64,000 nucleotides of DNA, taken from Pseudomonas putida (GTDB taxonomy: Bacteria > Pseudomonadota > Gammaproteobacteria > Pseudomonadales > Pseudomonadaceae). A program made the position numbers and the translations under genes. The DNA lies in the NCBI RefSeq assembly GCF_028682635.1, contig NZ_JANHLK010000007.1, forward strand, positions 186,001 through 250,000, written 5' to 3'. Position 1 is the stretch's first letter, and each line of letters begins with the position of its first letter. Below the pieces are notes generated by a model, which was not told where the DNA came from, did not search any database, and saw nothing but the letters and a program-made list of their open reading frames with translations. Shown here piece after piece: positions 1-13,692 of this stretch.

Positions 1-1315
1 GTTCGATCAGGTACAGGGTGACCATGACGCGCAGGTAGTAGAACACGCCGATGGCGCTGCCCAGTACCAGGGAGCCGACCAGCCACCATTGTTGCGACTG
101 CACACCGGTGGCGATGATGTAGAACTTGCCGATGAAGCCCGCGGTCAGCGGGATACCGGCCAGGGACAGCATCATCACGGTCAGTACGGCGGTCAGGTAC
201 GGACGGCGCCAGAACAGGCCGCGGTACTCGTACAGGGCATCGGCGTCGCGGCCGTTGTACGGCGAGGACATCAGGGTGATCACGCCGAACGCGCCGAGGC
301 TGGTGATCACGTAGGTGACCAGGTACACGCCGATGGCTTCCACGGCCAGGCCCTTGCTCGCCACCAGGGCGATCAGCAGGTAGCCGAAGTGGGCGATGGA
401 CGAGTAACCCAGCAGACGCTTGAGGTTGCTCTGGGTCAGTGCCAGCAGGTTACCGAACAGGATCGACGCGATGGCGATGATGGTCAGTACGTCGCTCAGC
501 ACACCGCTGCTCGCTGCTGGCGAGATCTGGAACAGACGCACCATCACCGCGAACACAGCGACTTTCGACGCGGTGGCCAGGAACGCTGCCACCGGTGCCG
601 GAGCACCTTCGTAAACGTCCGGGGTCCAGAGGTGGAACGGTACCAGCGACAACTTGAACGCCAGGCCGATCAGCATCATGCCCAGGCCCAGTTGCGCCAG
701 GGAGCTTGGCAGACCAGTGGCCGCCAGGGCCTGGCCGATGCCGTTGAAGCTCAGGCTGCCAGCGTCGGCGTAGAGCAGGGCCATACCGAACAACAGGAAC
801 GCGGAACCGGCAGCCGACAGCACCATGTACTTGATGCCGGCTTCCAGCGAGCGCTTGTTGAAGAAGGCATAGGCCACCAGGCCGTAGACCGGTACCGAGA
901 GCAGTTCCAGGCCGACGAACAAGCCGGCCAGGTGCTGCGCGCTGACCAGTACCAGGCCACCGGCGGCGGCCATCAGGATCAGCAGGTACAGTTCTTCACG
1001 GTTGCCCGGGTAACCCGAACCGCCATCGCCGAGGTAGGCGTGGGCGAGGGTGACACAGGCGAGGGTGGCGACCAGGATCAGCGCCATGTACAGGCAGGCG
1101 AAGGTGTCGATCTGCAGCAGTGGAGTCACCGCCAGAGGCGCGACTTTCAGGGCTGGCAGGATCGACAGCAGAGCCAGGTTCAGACCTGCCACCGACAGCA
1201 GGAAGGTCTGGGAGTGGTTGCGGCGCCAGGCAATCGCCAGCATCACCACGATGATCGTGGCGCTGGTGATCAACAACGGCGCTAGCGCGATAAAGTGTTG
1301 AGTCGTGAATTCCAT
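1..1315 (-). CDS. nuoN: NADH-quinone oxidoreductase subunit N (3' end cut by window edge)
   Basis: Membrane-arm antiporter-like subunit of respiratory complex I, one of the proton-pumping subunits in the inner membrane. The protein starts [15 protein letters not shown] and runs without interruption for about 438 residues to the window edge, so only the last part of the usual ~485-residue protein is missing. The sequence is a succession of hydrophobic helices. The block [17 protein letters not shown] is the hallmark of the Nuo L/M/N antiporter family (proton-channel lysine and the broken helix after it), and [18 protein letters not shown] is the second conserved block. It is the last gene of the nuo operon, 7 nt after nuoM. 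The identification is secure from the family motifs and from its place after nuoM. Confidence 0.97.
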   Translation of the reverse strand, partial: MEFTTQHFIALAPLLITSATIIVVMLAIAWRRNHSQTFLLSVAGLNLALLSILPALKVAPLAVTPLLQIDTFACLYMALILVATLACVTLAHAYLGDGGSGYPGNREELYLLILMAAAGGLVLVSAQHLAGLFVGLELLSVPVYGLVAYAFFNKRSLEAGIKYMVLSAAGSAFLLFGMALLYADAGSLSFNGIGQALAATGLPSSLAQLGLGMMLIGLAFKLSLVPFHLWTPDVYEGAPAPVAAFLATASKVAVFAVMVRLFQISPAASSGVLSDVLTIIAIASILFGNLLALTQSNLKRLLGYSSIAHFGYLLIALVASKGLAVEAIGVYLVTYVITSLGAFGVITLMSSPYNGRDADALYEYRGLFWRRPYLTAVLTVMMLSLAGIPLTAGFIGKFYIIATGVQSQQWWLVGSLVLGSAIGVFYYLRVMVTLYLIE

Positions 1316-1322
1316 AGCGCTC

Positions 1323-2855
1323 TTACCGGGCCGAAGCGAGTTGAGTGAAGGCGGTGCCGAGCCACTGCTGCACGCCATGCATCGTCGCGGCAGAGGTATC
1401 GAGGAACGGTTGCGGGTACACGCCGATGTAGATCAGCAGTGCTGCCAGGCCGACCACCATGATCATTTCGCGACCGTCCATGCCATGCAGTACCGCGTCC
1501 GATTTGGCCGGGCCGAAGTAGGCACGGTGGATCATGATCAGCGAGTAGACCGAACCGAACACCAGGCCGGTGGTGGCGATGATGGTCACCCATGGAGCGA
1601 TCGGGAAAGTACCGATCAGGATCAGGAACTCACCGACGAAGTTACCGGTACCCGGCAGGCCTAGGGACGCCGCTGCAAAGAACAGGCTGAGGGCTGGCAG
1701 GTAGGCGATCTTCGACCACAGACCACCCATTTCACGCATGTCGCGGGTGTGGGTGCGCTCGTACAGCTGGCCGCTGAGGATAAAGAGTGCCGCCGCCGAC
1801 AGGCCGTGCGCCAGCATCTGCATCACCGCGCCCTGCAGCGCCAGTTGGCTGCCGGAGTAGATGCCGATCAGTACGAAGCCCATGTGGGAAACGGACGAGA
1901 AGGCGATCAGACGCTTGATGTCGGTTTGCGCGAACGCCAGGAACGCACCGTAGAAGATCCCGATCAGGCCCAGGGCCATTGCAAACGGCGCGAACTCGGC
2001 CGAGGCATTCGGGAACAGCGGCAGGGCGAAACGCAGCAGGCCGTAGGCCGCGGTTTTCAGCAAGATACCGGCGAGGTCGACGGAACCTGCGGTCGGCGCC
2101 TGGGCGTGAGCGTCAGGCAACCAGGAGTGGAACGGCACGACTGGCAGCTTGACCGCGAAGGCGATGAAGAAGCCGAGCATCAGGATGTACTCGGTGGTCA
2201 TCGACATCTTGGTCTTCAACAGGTCGGCGTAGTTGAAGGTAATCACGCCGGTGTCGTTGAAGTTGACCAGTACCAGACCGAGGATCGCCACCAGCATGAT
2301 CAGGCCGGAAGCCTGAGTGAAGATGAAGAACTTGGTCGCCGCGTAGATCCGGGTTTTCTTGCCATCCGAAGAACTGTGACCCCAGAGCGCGATGAGGAAG
2401 TACATCGGCACCAGCATCATTTCCCAGAAGAAGAAGAACATGAACAGGTCGAGGGCGAGGAACACGCCGACGACACCGCCCAGGATCCACATCAGGTTCA
2501 GGTGGAAGAAGCCCACGTGACGCTGGATCTCTTTCCACGAGCAGAGTACCGAGAGCACACCCAGCAGACCGGTCAGCATGATCATCAACAGCGACAGGCC
2601 GTCGAGGGCCAGGTGCACGTTGATGCCGAAGCGTTCGATCCAGACGTGCTTGAACTCAAGCGCCCAGGTCGGGTCGGCGCCAGGCGCCGGGGCAAATGAA
2701 TAATCACCGTTGGCCCACAGCCAGAGGCCGAGAGCGAGCAACAGGGACATGGTGATCAGCGCAATCCAGCGGGGGAGGGTGGCGCCGAAGCGCTCACCCA
2801 TCCAGCACAGCAGGCCGCCGATGAAGGGAATCAGGATTAGCCAAGGCAGAATCAT
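1323..2855 (-). CDS. nuoM: NADH-quinone oxidoreductase subunit M
   Basis: Antiporter-like proton-pumping subunit of the complex I membrane arm, 510 residues, about 14 predicted membrane helices. Conserved family blocks are visible: [19 protein letters not shown] and [20 protein letters not shown], plus [20 protein letters not shown], where the glutamate of WEMM corresponds to the essential helix-5 glutamate of E. coli NuoM. Length matches the family (E. coli 509). It lies between nuoL (39 nt upstream on the minus strand) and nuoN (7 nt downstream) and is surely cotranscribed. Nothing looks truncated or altered. Confidence 0.98.
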   Translation of the reverse strand: MILPWLILIPFIGGLLCWMGERFGATLPRWIALITMSLLLALGLWLWANGDYSFAPAPGADPTWALEFKHVWIERFGINVHLALDGLSLLMIMLTGLLGVLSVLCSWKEIQRHVGFFHLNLMWILGGVVGVFLALDLFMFFFFWEMMLVPMYFLIALWGHSSSDGKKTRIYAATKFFIFTQASGLIMLVAILGLVLVNFNDTGVITFNYADLLKTKMSMTTEYILMLGFFIAFAVKLPVVPFHSWLPDAHAQAPTAGSVDLAGILLKTAAYGLLRFALPLFPNASAEFAPFAMALGLIGIFYGAFLAFAQTDIKRLIAFSSVSHMGFVLIGIYSGSQLALQGAVMQMLAHGLSAAALFILSGQLYERTHTRDMREMGGLWSKIAYLPALSLFFAAASLGLPGTGNFVGEFLILIGTFPIAPWVTIIATTGLVFGSVYSLIMIHRAYFGPAKSDAVLHGMDGREMIMVVGLAALLIYIGVYPQPFLDTSAATMHGVQQWLGTAFTQLASAR

Positions 2856-2894
2856 GACGGGTTCGTTTCCTTTCGCAAATTCGCAAGGTTCATA

Positions 2895-4748
2895 TCAGAC
2901 CGCTACCAGCACGACAGCGCCGATGACCAGCACGGCACCAGCAGCCATCGAGGCGGCGTACCAACGCAGTTGACCGGTCTCGGTACGGCTCAGGGCGGTG
3001 TGACCGCCTTTGGCCATGCGCGGGATCAGACCGATGGTCTGGTCGAGCGGGTCTTTGCGCAGGATGTGGCTGATCGCCAGGTATGGCTTGACGAACAGTT
3101 TGTCGTAGATCCAGTCGAAGCCCCAGGCAGCGAACCACCAGGCCGAGAGGAAACGGCCGATGCCGCTGTTGGCGATGGCGGTGACGAAGCGACGCTTGCC
3201 GAGGAACAGCAAGGCTGCCAGCAGGATACCGGCCAGGGCGATGGCGCCCGAAGCGATTTCCAGGCTGTGCTTGGCTTCGCCGCCGGCATGGCCGACGCTT
3301 TGCGGCAGCACGCCGTGCAGTGGCGGAACGATCATCGCGCCGATGGCGGTGGACAATACGATCAGCACCGACAGTGGCAGCCAGTGGGCAATGCCGTGAC
3401 CGGCGTGGGCTTCGGTCTTCGCTTCACCGTGGAACGCGATGAAGATCAGGCGGAAGGTGTACAGCGAGGTCATGAACGCACCGACCAGACCGGCATACAG
3501 CAGGCCTTCGTTACCGCTGGCAAACGCTTCCCAGAGGATTTCGTCCTTGGAGTAGAAGCCTGCGGTCACCAGTGGCAGGGCCGCCAGGGCCGCGCCGCCG
3601 ACGATGAAGCTGGCGTAGGCCAGAGGCAGTTTCTTCCACAGGCCGCCCATCTTGAAGATGTTCTGCTCGTGGTGGCAGGCAACGATCACCGCACCGGAGG
3701 CAAGGAACAGCAGGGCCTTGAAGAAGGCGTGGGTCATCAGGTGGAAGATTGCGCCATCCCAGGCACCCACGCCCAGGGCCAGGAACATGTAGCCGATCTG
3801 GCTCATGGTCGAGTAGGCGAGGATACGCTTGATGTCGGTCTGGACCAGGGCGGCGAAACCTGCAAGCACCAGGGTCACACCACCAACGATACCTACAAGA
3901 TGCAGGATTTCCGGCGCCAGGGTGAACAGGCCGTGGGTACGGGCGATCAGGTAGACACCGGCGGTCACCATGGTTGCGGCGTGGATCAGTGCCGAAACCG
4001 GGGTAGGACCGGCCATCGCGTCCGCCAGCCAGGTTTGCAGCGGCAGTTGCGCGGATTTACCGACAGCGCCGCCCAGCAGCATCAGGGTGGCCATGACCAT
4101 CCAGAAGTCGCCGGCCTGGAATTTCTGCGGTGCCAGCACCAGCAGTTCCTGGACATTCAGCGTGCCCAGTTGGGCAAACAGGATGAACAGGCCGATGGCC
4201 ATGAACACGTCGCCGATACGGGTGACGATGAATGCCTTGAGTGCCGCGTTACCGTTGTTGCGGTTGCTGTAGTAGAAACCGATCAACAGGTACGAGCACA
4301 GGCCCACGCCTTCCCAGCCGAAGTACAGGAACAACAGGTTATCGCCCAGCACCAGGAACAGCATGCTGGCGATGAACAGGTTGGTGTAGGCGAAGAAGCG
4401 CGAGTAACCGGCTTCACCGCGCATGTACCAGGACGCGAACAGGTGGATCAGGAAGCCGACGCCGACAACCACGCCGAGCATGGTGACCGACAGGCCGTCC
4501 AGGTACAGCGCGAAGTTCGGCGTGAAACCTTCCACCGCCATCCACTGCCACAACACCTGGGTGTAGTGGCCGCCTTGTGGCGGGGCGACGTTGAATTGCC
4601 AGATCACGTAGGCGGTGACGATCGCCGACAGACCGATGGAGCCGACGCCGATCAGCGCGGCGAGGTTTTCCGAGATGCGTCCACGGGAGAACGACAGCAG
4701 CAGGAAACCTATGAGAGGGAATACGAAAGTCAGATAGAGAAGATTCAT
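2895..4748 (-). CDS. nuoL: NADH-quinone oxidoreductase subunit L
   Basis: Largest antiporter-like subunit at the distal end of the complex I membrane arm, 617 residues (E. coli 613). It should carry the long lateral amphipathic helix near the C-terminus that runs along the membrane arm. Visible family blocks are [40 protein letters not shown] and [20 protein letters not shown], with the expected lysine and glutamate proton-channel residues. Its start overlaps the nuoK stop by 4 nt (ATGA type), so translation is probably coupled. It is followed by nuoM. Confidence 0.98.
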   Translation of the reverse strand: MNLLYLTFVFPLIGFLLLSFSRGRISENLAALIGVGSIGLSAIVTAYVIWQFNVAPPQGGHYTQVLWQWMAVEGFTPNFALYLDGLSVTMLGVVVGVGFLIHLFASWYMRGEAGYSRFFAYTNLFIASMLFLVLGDNLLFLYFGWEGVGLCSYLLIGFYYSNRNNGNAALKAFIVTRIGDVFMAIGLFILFAQLGTLNVQELLVLAPQKFQAGDFWMVMATLMLLGGAVGKSAQLPLQTWLADAMAGPTPVSALIHAATMVTAGVYLIARTHGLFTLAPEILHLVGIVGGVTLVLAGFAALVQTDIKRILAYSTMSQIGYMFLALGVGAWDGAIFHLMTHAFFKALLFLASGAVIVACHHEQNIFKMGGLWKKLPLAYASFIVGGAALAALPLVTAGFYSKDEILWEAFASGNEGLLYAGLVGAFMTSLYTFRLIFIAFHGEAKTEAHAGHGIAHWLPLSVLIVLSTAIGAMIVPPLHGVLPQSVGHAGGEAKHSLEIASGAIALAGILLAALLFLGKRRFVTAIANSGIGRFLSAWWFAAWGFDWIYDKLFVKPYLAISHILRKDPLDQTIGLIPRMAKGGHTALSRTETGQLRWYAASMAAGAVLVIGAVVLVAV

Positions 4749-5059
4749 CCGCGCATCTCACTGGCAGCGTCGATATCGAGCGTGTGGAAGCGGCGATACA
4801 GTTGCAGCAGGATCGCCAGGCCAATACTGGCCTCGGCGGCTGCCAGGCTGATCACCAGGATGAACATGATCTGTCCATCCGGCTGCGCCCAGCGGCTACC
4901 GGCAACGATGAACGCCAGGGCGGAGGCATTCATCATGACCTCCAGGCTCATCAGCACGAAGAGGATGTTGCGGCGGACCATCAGGCCGACCAGGCCGAGG
5001 CAGAACAGGATGCCGGCGACCGCCAGACCATGCTCCATGGGGATAGCAGGCATCGTCAT
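4745..5059 (-). CDS. nuoK: NADH-quinone oxidoreductase subunit K
   Basis: Small three-helix membrane subunit (ND4L homologue) of complex I, 104 residues (E. coli 100). Two conserved membrane glutamates of the family can be seen, in [13 protein letters not shown] and in [13 protein letters not shown]. These residues form part of the central polar axis linking quinone chemistry to pumping. The gene overlaps nuoJ upstream (ATGA, 4 nt) and nuoL downstream (4 nt), which suggests translational coupling of J, K and L. Confidence 0.97.
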   Translation of the reverse strand: MTMPAIPMEHGLAVAGILFCLGLVGLMVRRNILFVLMSLEVMMNASALAFIVAGSRWAQPDGQIMFILVISLAAAEASIGLAILLQLYRRFHTLDIDAASEMRG

Positions 5060-5559
5060 TGCTCCTTGGCTTCGTTACGGCCCAAATGGAACGCCGTCAC
5101 GGCTGCGGCGAGCAGCAGCATCGAGGCGAGTTCGACCACCAGCAGGTAAGGACCGAACAGGCTGATGCCCACGGCCTTGGCGTCTACGGTGGTGTGGCCG
5201 ACGGCCTGGCCGCTCTGGTGGGCGAACAGCACGTACAGCAGTTCCACCAGCAGCAGGGCGCCGAGTACGACCGGGCCGAGCCAGATGCCGGGCTTGAGCC
5301 AGACGCGCTCCTGCTGAACCGAGGCGGGCCCCAGGTTCAGCATCATCACCACGAACACGAACAGCACCATGATGGCGCCAGCGTAGGCGATCACTTCCAG
5401 GACACCGGCAAACGGTGCGCCGAGGGCGAAGAACGTCATGGCCACGGCGATCAGCGAAATGATCAGGTAGAGCAGGGCGTGCACAGGGTTGGTGTTGGTG
5501 ATCACGCGGAGCGTGGACACCACAGCGATACCCGATGCGAAATAGAAAGCGAATTCCAT
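5056..5559 (-). CDS. nuoJ: NADH-quinone oxidoreductase subunit J
   Basis: Membrane subunit (ND6 homologue) of complex I, 167 residues, five predicted helices. The block [20 protein letters not shown] is the family signature and contains the helix that changes between pi-bulge and alpha forms during turnover. It ends in a charged tail (GRNEAKEQ) overlapping the nuoK start by 4 nt. It lies 9 nt after nuoI. Length is slightly shorter than E. coli NuoJ (184), as is usual in pseudomonads. Confidence 0.97.
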   Translation of the reverse strand: MEFAFYFASGIAVVSTLRVITNTNPVHALLYLIISLIAVAMTFFALGAPFAGVLEVIAYAGAIMVLFVFVVMMLNLGPASVQQERVWLKPGIWLGPVVLGALLLVELLYVLFAHQSGQAVGHTTVDAKAVGISLFGPYLLVVELASMLLLAAAVTAFHLGRNEAKEQ

Positions 5560-5568
5560 CTTTCTTCC

Positions 5569-6114
5569 TTAAGGCAGCAAGCTCTTCACGTTGATCGGTT
5601 CGGCTTCATTCTGCGCGGAGCCTTTTGGCTTACCGGCAATCGCCATACCTGCAACACGATAGAAGTTGTAATCAGGGTTTTTGCCGGGGCCGGAGATCAG
5701 CAGATCTTCTTTCTCGTAAACCAGGTCCTGACGTTTGAACTCGGCCATTTCGAAGTCCGGCGTGAGCTGGATCGCGGTGGTCGGGCAGGCTTCCTCGCAG
5801 AGGCCACAGAAAATGCAGCGCGAGAAGTTGATGCGGAAGAAGTCCGGGTACCAGCGACCGTCTTCGGTTTCAGCTTTCTGCAGCGAGATGCAACCGACCG
5901 GGCACGCCACGGCGCACAGGTTGCAGGCTACACAACGCTCTTCGCCGTCGGGGTCGCGGGTCAGGACGATACGTCCACGGTAGCGCGGCGGCAGGTAGAC
6001 CGGTTCTTCCGGGTACTGCAGCGTGTCGCGCTTGCGGAAGGCGTGGCCGAAGATCATCACCAGGCTGCGAAGCTGGGTGTAGAAGCCATGCACGATGTCA
6101 AATATGTACTTCAT
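5569..6114 (-). CDS. nuoI: NADH-quinone oxidoreductase subunit I (two 4Fe-4S clusters)
   Basis: Peripheral-arm subunit carrying clusters N6a and N6b, which pass electrons toward NuoB and quinone. 181 residues (E. coli 180). Two complete ferredoxin motifs are present: C61, C64, C67, C71 ([12 protein letters not shown]) and C100, C103, C106, C110 ([12 protein letters not shown]). The N-terminus is amphipathic ([19 protein letters not shown]), as expected for a subunit lying on the membrane. It sits between nuoH and nuoJ in the operon. Confidence 0.98.
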   Translation of the reverse strand: MKYIFDIVHGFYTQLRSLVMIFGHAFRKRDTLQYPEEPVYLPPRYRGRIVLTRDPDGEERCVACNLCAVACPVGCISLQKAETEDGRWYPDFFRINFSRCIFCGLCEEACPTTAIQLTPDFEMAEFKRQDLVYEKEDLLISGPGKNPDYNFYRVAGMAIAGKPKGSAQNEAEPINVKSLLP

Positions 6115-6126
6115 GATTCTCTATCC

Positions 6127-7134
6127 TCACTGAGCCGCGACGGCGGGCGTGTTGAGCAACACGATCGCAGCGGTCACCAGCATGTTGACGAGGGTCAGCG
6201 GCAAGCAGAACTTCCAGCTGAAATCCATCACTTGGTCATACCGTGGGCGCGGAATCGAAGCGCGCAGCAGGATGAAGATCATGATGAAGAACGCGGTTTT
6301 CAGTGCGAACCAGATGAACGGGATCTGCGGCAGGATGCCGAACGGACCGTGCCAGCCACCGAAGAACAAGGTCACCAGCAGCGCCGAAATCAACACGATG
6401 CCGATGTACTCGCCGACGAAGAACATGCCCCATTTCATGCCGGCGTATTCAATGTGGTAACCGTCGGCCAGTTCCTGTTCCGCTTCCGGCTGGTCGAACG
6501 GGTGACGGTGAGTCACGGCCACGCCAGCGATGAAGAAGGTCAGGAAACCGAAGATCTGCGGAATGATGAACCACAGGTTCTGCGCCTGGTAGTCGACGAT
6601 GTCGCGCATGTTGAACGAGCCGACCTGGATCACGATGCCCATCAGCGACAGGCCCATGAACACTTCGTACGACACGGTCTGCGCCGAGGCACGCAAGCTG
6701 CCCAGCAGGGCGAACTTGTTGTTGCTCGACCAACCGGCGAACAACACCGCGTAGACCGACAAACCGGCCATGGCGAAGAAGAACAGGATGCCGATGTTCA
6801 GGTCCGCCACGCCCCAGGTCGGGGTGATCGGGATGATCGCGAAGGCAATCAGCAGGGCGCTCATGGCGACTACCGGTGCCAGGGTAAAGATCATCTTGTC
6901 GGCGAACGGAGGCGTCCAGTCTTCCTTGAAGAACATCTTGATCATGTCGGCGGCGATCTGGAACGCGCCGAACGGACCCACACGGTTCGGACCGTAACGG
7001 TCCTGCCAGAGGGCGAGCAGACGACGCTCGACCCAGCTGAGCAGGGCGCCGCAGACCACCACGGCGAGCAGGATCACCACGGCCTTGAGGACCGCGAGGA
7101 TGATGTCGATCACCTCAGGAGTGAACCAGGTCAT
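6127..7134 (-). CDS. nuoH: NADH-quinone oxidoreductase subunit H
   Basis: Membrane subunit (ND1 homologue) that closes the quinone-binding chamber at the junction of the two arms. 335 residues, about eight helices. Family signatures visible: [21 protein letters not shown] (first loop, charged and quinone-proximal) and [18 protein letters not shown], a glutamate-rich loop typical of ND1. The start overlaps the nuoG stop by 4 nt, so coupling to nuoG is likely. nuoI follows 12 nt later. Confidence 0.98.
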   Translation of the reverse strand: MTWFTPEVIDIILAVLKAVVILLAVVVCGALLSWVERRLLALWQDRYGPNRVGPFGAFQIAADMIKMFFKEDWTPPFADKMIFTLAPVVAMSALLIAFAIIPITPTWGVADLNIGILFFFAMAGLSVYAVLFAGWSSNNKFALLGSLRASAQTVSYEVFMGLSLMGIVIQVGSFNMRDIVDYQAQNLWFIIPQIFGFLTFFIAGVAVTHRHPFDQPEAEQELADGYHIEYAGMKWGMFFVGEYIGIVLISALLVTLFFGGWHGPFGILPQIPFIWFALKTAFFIMIFILLRASIPRPRYDQVMDFSWKFCLPLTLVNMLVTAAIVLLNTPAVAAQ

Positions 7135-9845
7135 TGAGCTGCCTCCTGCAGACCGTCAACGGATTTGCCAAAGATGGCTGGCGGAATGCCGGCGATGCCC
7201 GCAGGCAATGCCACCAGACCGGCGCCCAGTTCTTCGTTGATGCGCAGCGGCAGACGCAGGGTCTGGCCAGCCACGTTCAAGCGCAGCAGGGCACCGTCGT
7301 TGACACCGAGGCGATCGGCTTCGGACTTGGCCAGGGCAACATAGGCCGCCGGGATGCGTTCCTGGACCGGCGCGGCTTTCGAAGAGTTCTCTTCGCTGCC
7401 GAACAGGTGGAAGAACGGCACGACCTGCCAGGTACCCGGTGCCGGGTTGAACGCGCGCGGAACACTGGCGAACCAGTTCAACGAGTCGCCGGTGCTTTCG
7501 ATCAGGCGGGTGCCCGGGTCGCCAGCACGGATGTGACCACCGACTTCGTCCTGGAACTTGTTCCAGGCCTGCGGCGAGTTCCAGCCCGGAGACCAGGCGA
7601 AGGGCACTTGCTGACGCGGTTCGGCGGAACCCGAGTAACCTTCCATGGAGAAGGCGAACGCGGTGTCCTTGTCCTGCGGGGTACGCGGTTCGTGCACGCT
7701 GATGTCGGCGCGCATGGCGGTACGACCGGAGTAGCGCAGCGGTTCACGGGCCAGTTTCATGCCCTTGATGCGGAACGCGGCGGACGGTGCGGCATCGACG
7801 ATGCGGTTCAGGATCGAGGTGCTGGAAGCGACGGCAGCGGTGACGTGGTCCAGTTGGGTCCAGTCGATCGGCTGGTTCAGCAGGGTCGCGCGCAGGGCAT
7901 GCAGCCAGCGCCAGCCTTCGTGGACCAGGATGCTCGCATCCATGTACTTCGGATCGAAAACCTGGAAGAAACGCTGGGCGCGGCCTTCCTGGCTGACCAG
8001 GGTACCGTCGCCTTCAGCAAAGCTGGCGGCTGGCAGGACCAGTTGCGCGCGATCGCTGGTGGCGGTCTTCTGGTGGTCGGCGACGATCAGCACTTTGGTC
8101 GCGCTCAGGGCAGCATCGACCTTGGCCTTGTCGGTACGGGTGTACAGATCGTTTTCCAGCACGACGATGGCGTCGGCTTTACCGTCGATGACTGCTTGCA
8201 GCGCAGCGTCGACCGACTCGCCACCGAGCATGGCCAGGCCGAGGCTGTTGGCTTCTGGCACGATCAGGCTGATGGAACCGTTCTTCTCGCGCAGCTTCAG
8301 GGCTTTGGCGATGTTCGCGGCGGCTTCGATCAGGGCTTTGGAGCCCAGGGAAGTACCGGCGATGATCAGTGGGCGCTTGGCGGCGAGCAGGGCGTCGGCA
8401 ATGCGCTTGGCCAGTTCGAGGGCTTCAGCGTCCAGGCCTTCAACGGCAGGCGCGCTGGCGTCGAGGGCGTGAGCCACGGCGAAACCGATGCGGGCCAGGT
8501 CGTCTGGAGCGGCGTGTACGCACTCTTCAGCGATGTCGTCGAGCTTGGTCTCAGCCAGGCTGGCGATGAACAGCGGGTTCAGCGCGTGCTGGCCGATGTT
8601 CTTCACCGCGGCGTCGAGCCATGGCTGGACGCGCATGGCGTCGGCCATGTCTTCGGCCTTGCCCTTGACCGATTGACGCAGGGACAGGGCCATGCGCGCA
8701 GCAGTCTGGGTCAGGTCTTCGCCGAGGACGAAGATGGCGTCGTGGTCTTCGATGTCGCGCATGTTCGGTACTGGCAACGGGCTGTCTTTGAGCACTTGCA
8801 GGACCAGACGGATGCGGTCCAGCTCGGCAGCTTCGATACCCGAGTAGAAGTGCTCGGCACCGACCAGTTCGCGCAACGCGTAGTTGCTTTCGAGGCTGGC
8901 GCGTGGCGAACCGATACCGACGATGTTGCGACCGCGCAGCAGGTCGGCGGCTTTATCCAGTGCTTCGTCCAGGCTCAGCTTGGCACCATTGGCCAGCAGC
9001 GGCTGACGCGGACGGTCTTCGCGGTTGACGTAGCCATAGCCGAAACGGCCACGGTCGCACAGGAAGTACTGGTTTACCGAACCGTTGAAACGGTTTTCGA
9101 TACGACGCAGTTCGCCGTAACGCTCGCCCGGGGAGATGTTGCAACCGCTGGAGCAGCCATGGCAGATGCTCGGCGAGAACTGCATGTCCCACTTGCGGTT
9201 GTAGCGCTCGGAGTGAGTCTTGTCGGTGAACACACCGGTCGGGCAGACCTCGGTGAGGTTGCCGGAGAACTCGCTTTCCAGGGTGCCGTCTTCAACGCGA
9301 CCGAAGTACACGTTGTCGTGGGCGCCGAATACGCCGAGGTCGGTGCCGCCGGCGTAGTCCTTATAGAAGCGCACGCAGCGGTAGCAGGCGATGCAGCGGT
9401 TCATCTCGTGGGAAATGAACGGGCCCAGTTGCTGGTTCTGGTGGGTACGCTTGGTGAAGCGGTAACGGCGCTCGTTGTGGCCGGTCATTACCGTCATGTC
9501 TTGCAGGTGGCAGTGACCGCCTTCTTCACAGACCGGGCAGTCGTGAGGGTGGTTGGTCATCAGCCATTCGACAACACTGGCGCGGAAGGCCTTGGATTCT
9601 TCATCTTCGATGGAGATCCAGGTGTTGTCGGTGGCAGGGGTCATGCAGGACATGACGATACGACCACGGGTGTCGTTCTCGTCGGTGTACTGCTTGACCG
9701 CGCACTGGCGGCAAGCGCCAACGCTGCCAAGGGCAGGGTGCCAGCAGAAATACGGAATATCGAGGCCCAGAGACAGACATGCCTGTAACAGGTTGTCTGC
9801 CCCATCGACTTCGAGCGCTTTGCCGTCTACGTGGATAGTGGCCAT
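7131..9845 (-). CDS. nuoG: NADH-quinone oxidoreductase subunit G
   Basis: Large iron-sulfur subunit of the complex I peripheral arm, 904 residues (E. coli 908). The N-terminal 2Fe-2S domain has C34, C45 and C48 ([15 protein letters not shown]). It is followed by [14 protein letters not shown] and the ferredoxin-like [11 protein letters not shown] and EVCPTGVF for clusters N5 and N4, then CHGCSSGCN for the extra cluster N7 typical of this bacterial branch. The rest is a molybdopterin-oxidoreductase-like fold without cofactor function. Unlike its neighbours it is separated from the upstream nuoF by 137 nt, which contain a terminator-like hairpin (see that entry). It overlaps nuoH by 4 nt. Confidence 0.98.
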   Translation of the reverse strand: MATIHVDGKALEVDGADNLLQACLSLGLDIPYFCWHPALGSVGACRQCAVKQYTDENDTRGRIVMSCMTPATDNTWISIEDEESKAFRASVVEWLMTNHPHDCPVCEEGGHCHLQDMTVMTGHNERRYRFTKRTHQNQQLGPFISHEMNRCIACYRCVRFYKDYAGGTDLGVFGAHDNVYFGRVEDGTLESEFSGNLTEVCPTGVFTDKTHSERYNRKWDMQFSPSICHGCSSGCNISPGERYGELRRIENRFNGSVNQYFLCDRGRFGYGYVNREDRPRQPLLANGAKLSLDEALDKAADLLRGRNIVGIGSPRASLESNYALRELVGAEHFYSGIEAAELDRIRLVLQVLKDSPLPVPNMRDIEDHDAIFVLGEDLTQTAARMALSLRQSVKGKAEDMADAMRVQPWLDAAVKNIGQHALNPLFIASLAETKLDDIAEECVHAAPDDLARIGFAVAHALDASAPAVEGLDAEALELAKRIADALLAAKRPLIIAGTSLGSKALIEAAANIAKALKLREKNGSISLIVPEANSLGLAMLGGESVDAALQAVIDGKADAIVVLENDLYTRTDKAKVDAALSATKVLIVADHQKTATSDRAQLVLPAASFAEGDGTLVSQEGRAQRFFQVFDPKYMDASILVHEGWRWLHALRATLLNQPIDWTQLDHVTAAVASSTSILNRIVDAAPSAAFRIKGMKLAREPLRYSGRTAMRADISVHEPRTPQDKDTAFAFSMEGYSGSAEPRQQVPFAWSPGWNSPQAWNKFQDEVGGHIRAGDPGTRLIESTGDSLNWFASVPRAFNPAPGTWQVVPFFHLFGSEENSSKAAPVQERIPAAYVALAKSEADRLGVNDGALLRLNVAGQTLRLPLRINEELGAGLVALPAGIAGIPPAIFGKSVDGLQEAAQ

Positions 9846-9946
9846 GGTTCAAAGTTCTTCGTTGGCCCGGTGTCAGCGGGCGTGGCTAATGGAATCTTGT
9901 TATCCGCGCGAATCAACACAGCCGGTAAAGGCGTCATCGCACGAAA

Positions 9947-9976
9947 AGCGAAGGGCACGGACCCTTCGCCTTTTTT
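9947..9976. terminator. terminator-like hairpin inside the nuo operon, between nuoF and nuoG
   Basis: An 8-bp stem (9948-9955 with 9962-9969, GCGAAGGG / CCCTTCGC) with a 6-nt loop. On the plus strand it is followed by six T (9971-9976). On the minus strand, the direction of nuo transcription, it is followed by four T. The hairpin and strand pairing are seen directly. Whether it attenuates nuoG-N, processes the mRNA or mainly stops antisense transcription is inference. Confidence 0.6.
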
Positions 9977-9982
9977 AAGCGT

Positions 9983-11338
9983 TTACGCGCCGACTACGAT
10001 CGGCCTTGCCAGAGGCGGGACGGCGGCGCTGACAGGCGCGATACCGGCTTCGAACTCATGGCGGAAGTATTTGATTGCGCTGCCCAATGGCTCCACGGCG
10101 CCCGGTGCGTGAGCACAGAAGGTCTTGCCTGGGCCGAGGAAGCCGACCAGACCCAGCAGGGTCTCGATGTCGCCTGGCTGGCCTTCACCGTTCTCGATGG
10201 CCATCAGGAGCTTGACGCTCCATGGCAGGCCATCGCGGCACGGGGTGCAGAAACCACAGGATTCGCGGGCGAAGAACTGCTCCATGTTGCGCAGCAGGGA
10301 CACCATATTGACGCTGTCGTCCACCGCCATGGCCAGGCCGGTACCCATACGGGTACCCACCTTGGCGATGCCGCCGGCGTACATTTGTGCGTCCAGGTGT
10401 TCCGGCAACAGGAAGCCGGTACCGGCGCCGCCTGGCTGCCAGGCCTTGAGCTTGAAGCCGTCGCGCATGCCGCCGGCGTAGTCTTCGAACAACTCGCGAC
10501 CGGTGACGCCGAATGGCAGTTCCCACAGGCCCGGGTTCTTGACCTTGCCGGAGAAGCCCATGAGCTTGGTGCCCATGTCTTCGCTGCCTTCGCGGGCCAG
10601 GGATTTGTACCAGTCCACGCCGTCGGCAATGATCGCCGGCACGTTGCACAGGGTCTCGACGTTGTTCACGCAGGTCGGTTTGCCCCACACGCCAACGGCG
10701 GCAGGGAAGGGCGGCTTGGAGCGCGGGTTGGCGCGACGGCCTTCGAGGGAGTTGATCAGTGCGGTTTCTTCACCGCAGATGTAACGCCCGGCACCGGTGT
10801 GGACGAACAGCTCGAAATCAAAACCCGAACCCAGGATGTTCTTGCCCAACAGGCCTGCAGCCTTGGCTTCTTCCACGGCACGGTTGAGGTGCTTGGCGGC
10901 GGTGGTGTACTCGCCACGCAGGAAGATGTAGCCACGATAGGTTTTCAGCGCGCGGGCACTGATCAGCATGCCTTCGATCAGCAGATGGGGCAGTTGCTCC
11001 ATCAGCATGCGGTCTTTCCAGGTGTTCGGCTCCATTTCATCCGCGTTGCACAGCAGGTAGCGGATGTTGATGGATTCGTCCTTGGGCATCAGGCCCCACT
11101 TCACGCCCGTGGGGAAGCCTGCACCGCCGCGGCCCTTGAGGCCTGCGTCTTTCACGGTCTGGACGATGTCGTCCTGGGCCATGTCGGCGAAGGCCTTGCG
11201 CGCAGCGGCGTAGCCGTTCTTGGCCTGGTACTCGTCGAGCCAGACGGCTTCGCCGTCGTCACGCAGGCGCCAGGTGAGCGGGTGAGTCTCGGCCGAACGC
11301 TTGATGCGGTTGGCTGGACCGAAGGAAGTCAGGGTCAT
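9983..11338 (-). CDS. nuoF: NADH-quinone oxidoreductase subunit F (NADH/FMN site)
   Basis: Entry subunit of complex I that binds NADH and FMN and carries 4Fe-4S cluster N3. 451 residues from the chosen ATG ([10 protein letters not shown]). A longer reading frame exists upstream but runs through nuoE and has no family sequence. FMN/NADH glycine-rich motif [13 protein letters not shown] lies at residues 69-81, [11 protein letters not shown] at about 182-192, and the N3 ligands are C361, C364, C367 and C408. The ATG overlaps the nuoE stop codon by 4 nt. Soluble peripheral arm; partners NuoE and NuoG. Confidence 0.97.
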   Translation of the reverse strand: MTLTSFGPANRIKRSAETHPLTWRLRDDGEAVWLDEYQAKNGYAAARKAFADMAQDDIVQTVKDAGLKGRGGAGFPTGVKWGLMPKDESINIRYLLCNADEMEPNTWKDRMLMEQLPHLLIEGMLISARALKTYRGYIFLRGEYTTAAKHLNRAVEEAKAAGLLGKNILGSGFDFELFVHTGAGRYICGEETALINSLEGRRANPRSKPPFPAAVGVWGKPTCVNNVETLCNVPAIIADGVDWYKSLAREGSEDMGTKLMGFSGKVKNPGLWELPFGVTGRELFEDYAGGMRDGFKLKAWQPGGAGTGFLLPEHLDAQMYAGGIAKVGTRMGTGLAMAVDDSVNMVSLLRNMEQFFARESCGFCTPCRDGLPWSVKLLMAIENGEGQPGDIETLLGLVGFLGPGKTFCAHAPGAVEPLGSAIKYFRHEFEAGIAPVSAAVPPLARPIVVGA

Positions 11339-11832
11339 ACGTAGCCCTCGAGCAATTTGGCAACGCCTGCTGGCTGCACATCCCCGAAAGTGTCGTCGTC
11401 GATCATCAACGCCGGCGCCTTGTCGCAGTTGCCGAGGCAGCAAACCGGCAGCAGGGTGAAACGACCATCGGTGGTGGTCTGACCCAGGCCGATGCCGAGT
11501 TTGCTCTGGATTTCGCTGACCACGGATTCATGGCCGCCGATGTAGCAGACCATGCTGTCGCAGACGCGAATGATGTGGCGGCCAACCGGCTGGCGGAAGA
11601 TCTGGCTATAGAATGTCGCCACGCCTTCTACGTCGCTGGCCGGGATGCCGAGGATCTCGCCGATGGCGTACAGGGCGCCATCGGGCACCCAGCCACGTTC
11701 CTTCTGGACGATCTTCAGGGCTTCGATCGACGCCGCGCGCGGGTCTTCGTAGTGATGCAACTCGTGCTCGATGGCCGAGCGCTCGGTCTCACTCAAGGTG
11801 AAACGGTCTGTCTGGATAAGCGTGCTGTTCAT
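11335..11832 (-). CDS. nuoE: NADH-quinone oxidoreductase subunit E (2Fe-2S)
   Basis: Thioredoxin-like 2Fe-2S subunit (cluster N1a) of the NADH dehydrogenase module. 165 residues (E. coli 166). The four cluster ligands fit the family pattern at C91, C96, C132 and C136 (CDSMVC and CCLGNC). The N-terminal helical bundle contains the expected [18 protein letters not shown] block. It lies 2 nt after nuoCD and overlaps nuoF by 4 nt. Confidence 0.97.
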   Translation of the reverse strand: MNSTLIQTDRFTLSETERSAIEHELHHYEDPRAASIEALKIVQKERGWVPDGALYAIGEILGIPASDVEGVATFYSQIFRQPVGRHIIRVCDSMVCYIGGHESVVSEIQSKLGIGLGQTTTDGRFTLLPVCCLGNCDKAPALMIDDDTFGDVQPAGVAKLLEGYV

Positions 11833-11834
11833 GC

Positions 11835-13670
<1,836 letters not shown>

Positions 13671-13692
13671 CTATTAAAGAAGCAGATCTGGA

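Noticed and set aside
2970..9788. Very long open frames on the plus strand opposite nuoG-L (up to 884 codons)
   Set aside because: They are mirror frames of real nuo genes caused by high GC third positions, rich in Q, H, G, D and R with no domain content or ribosome sites.
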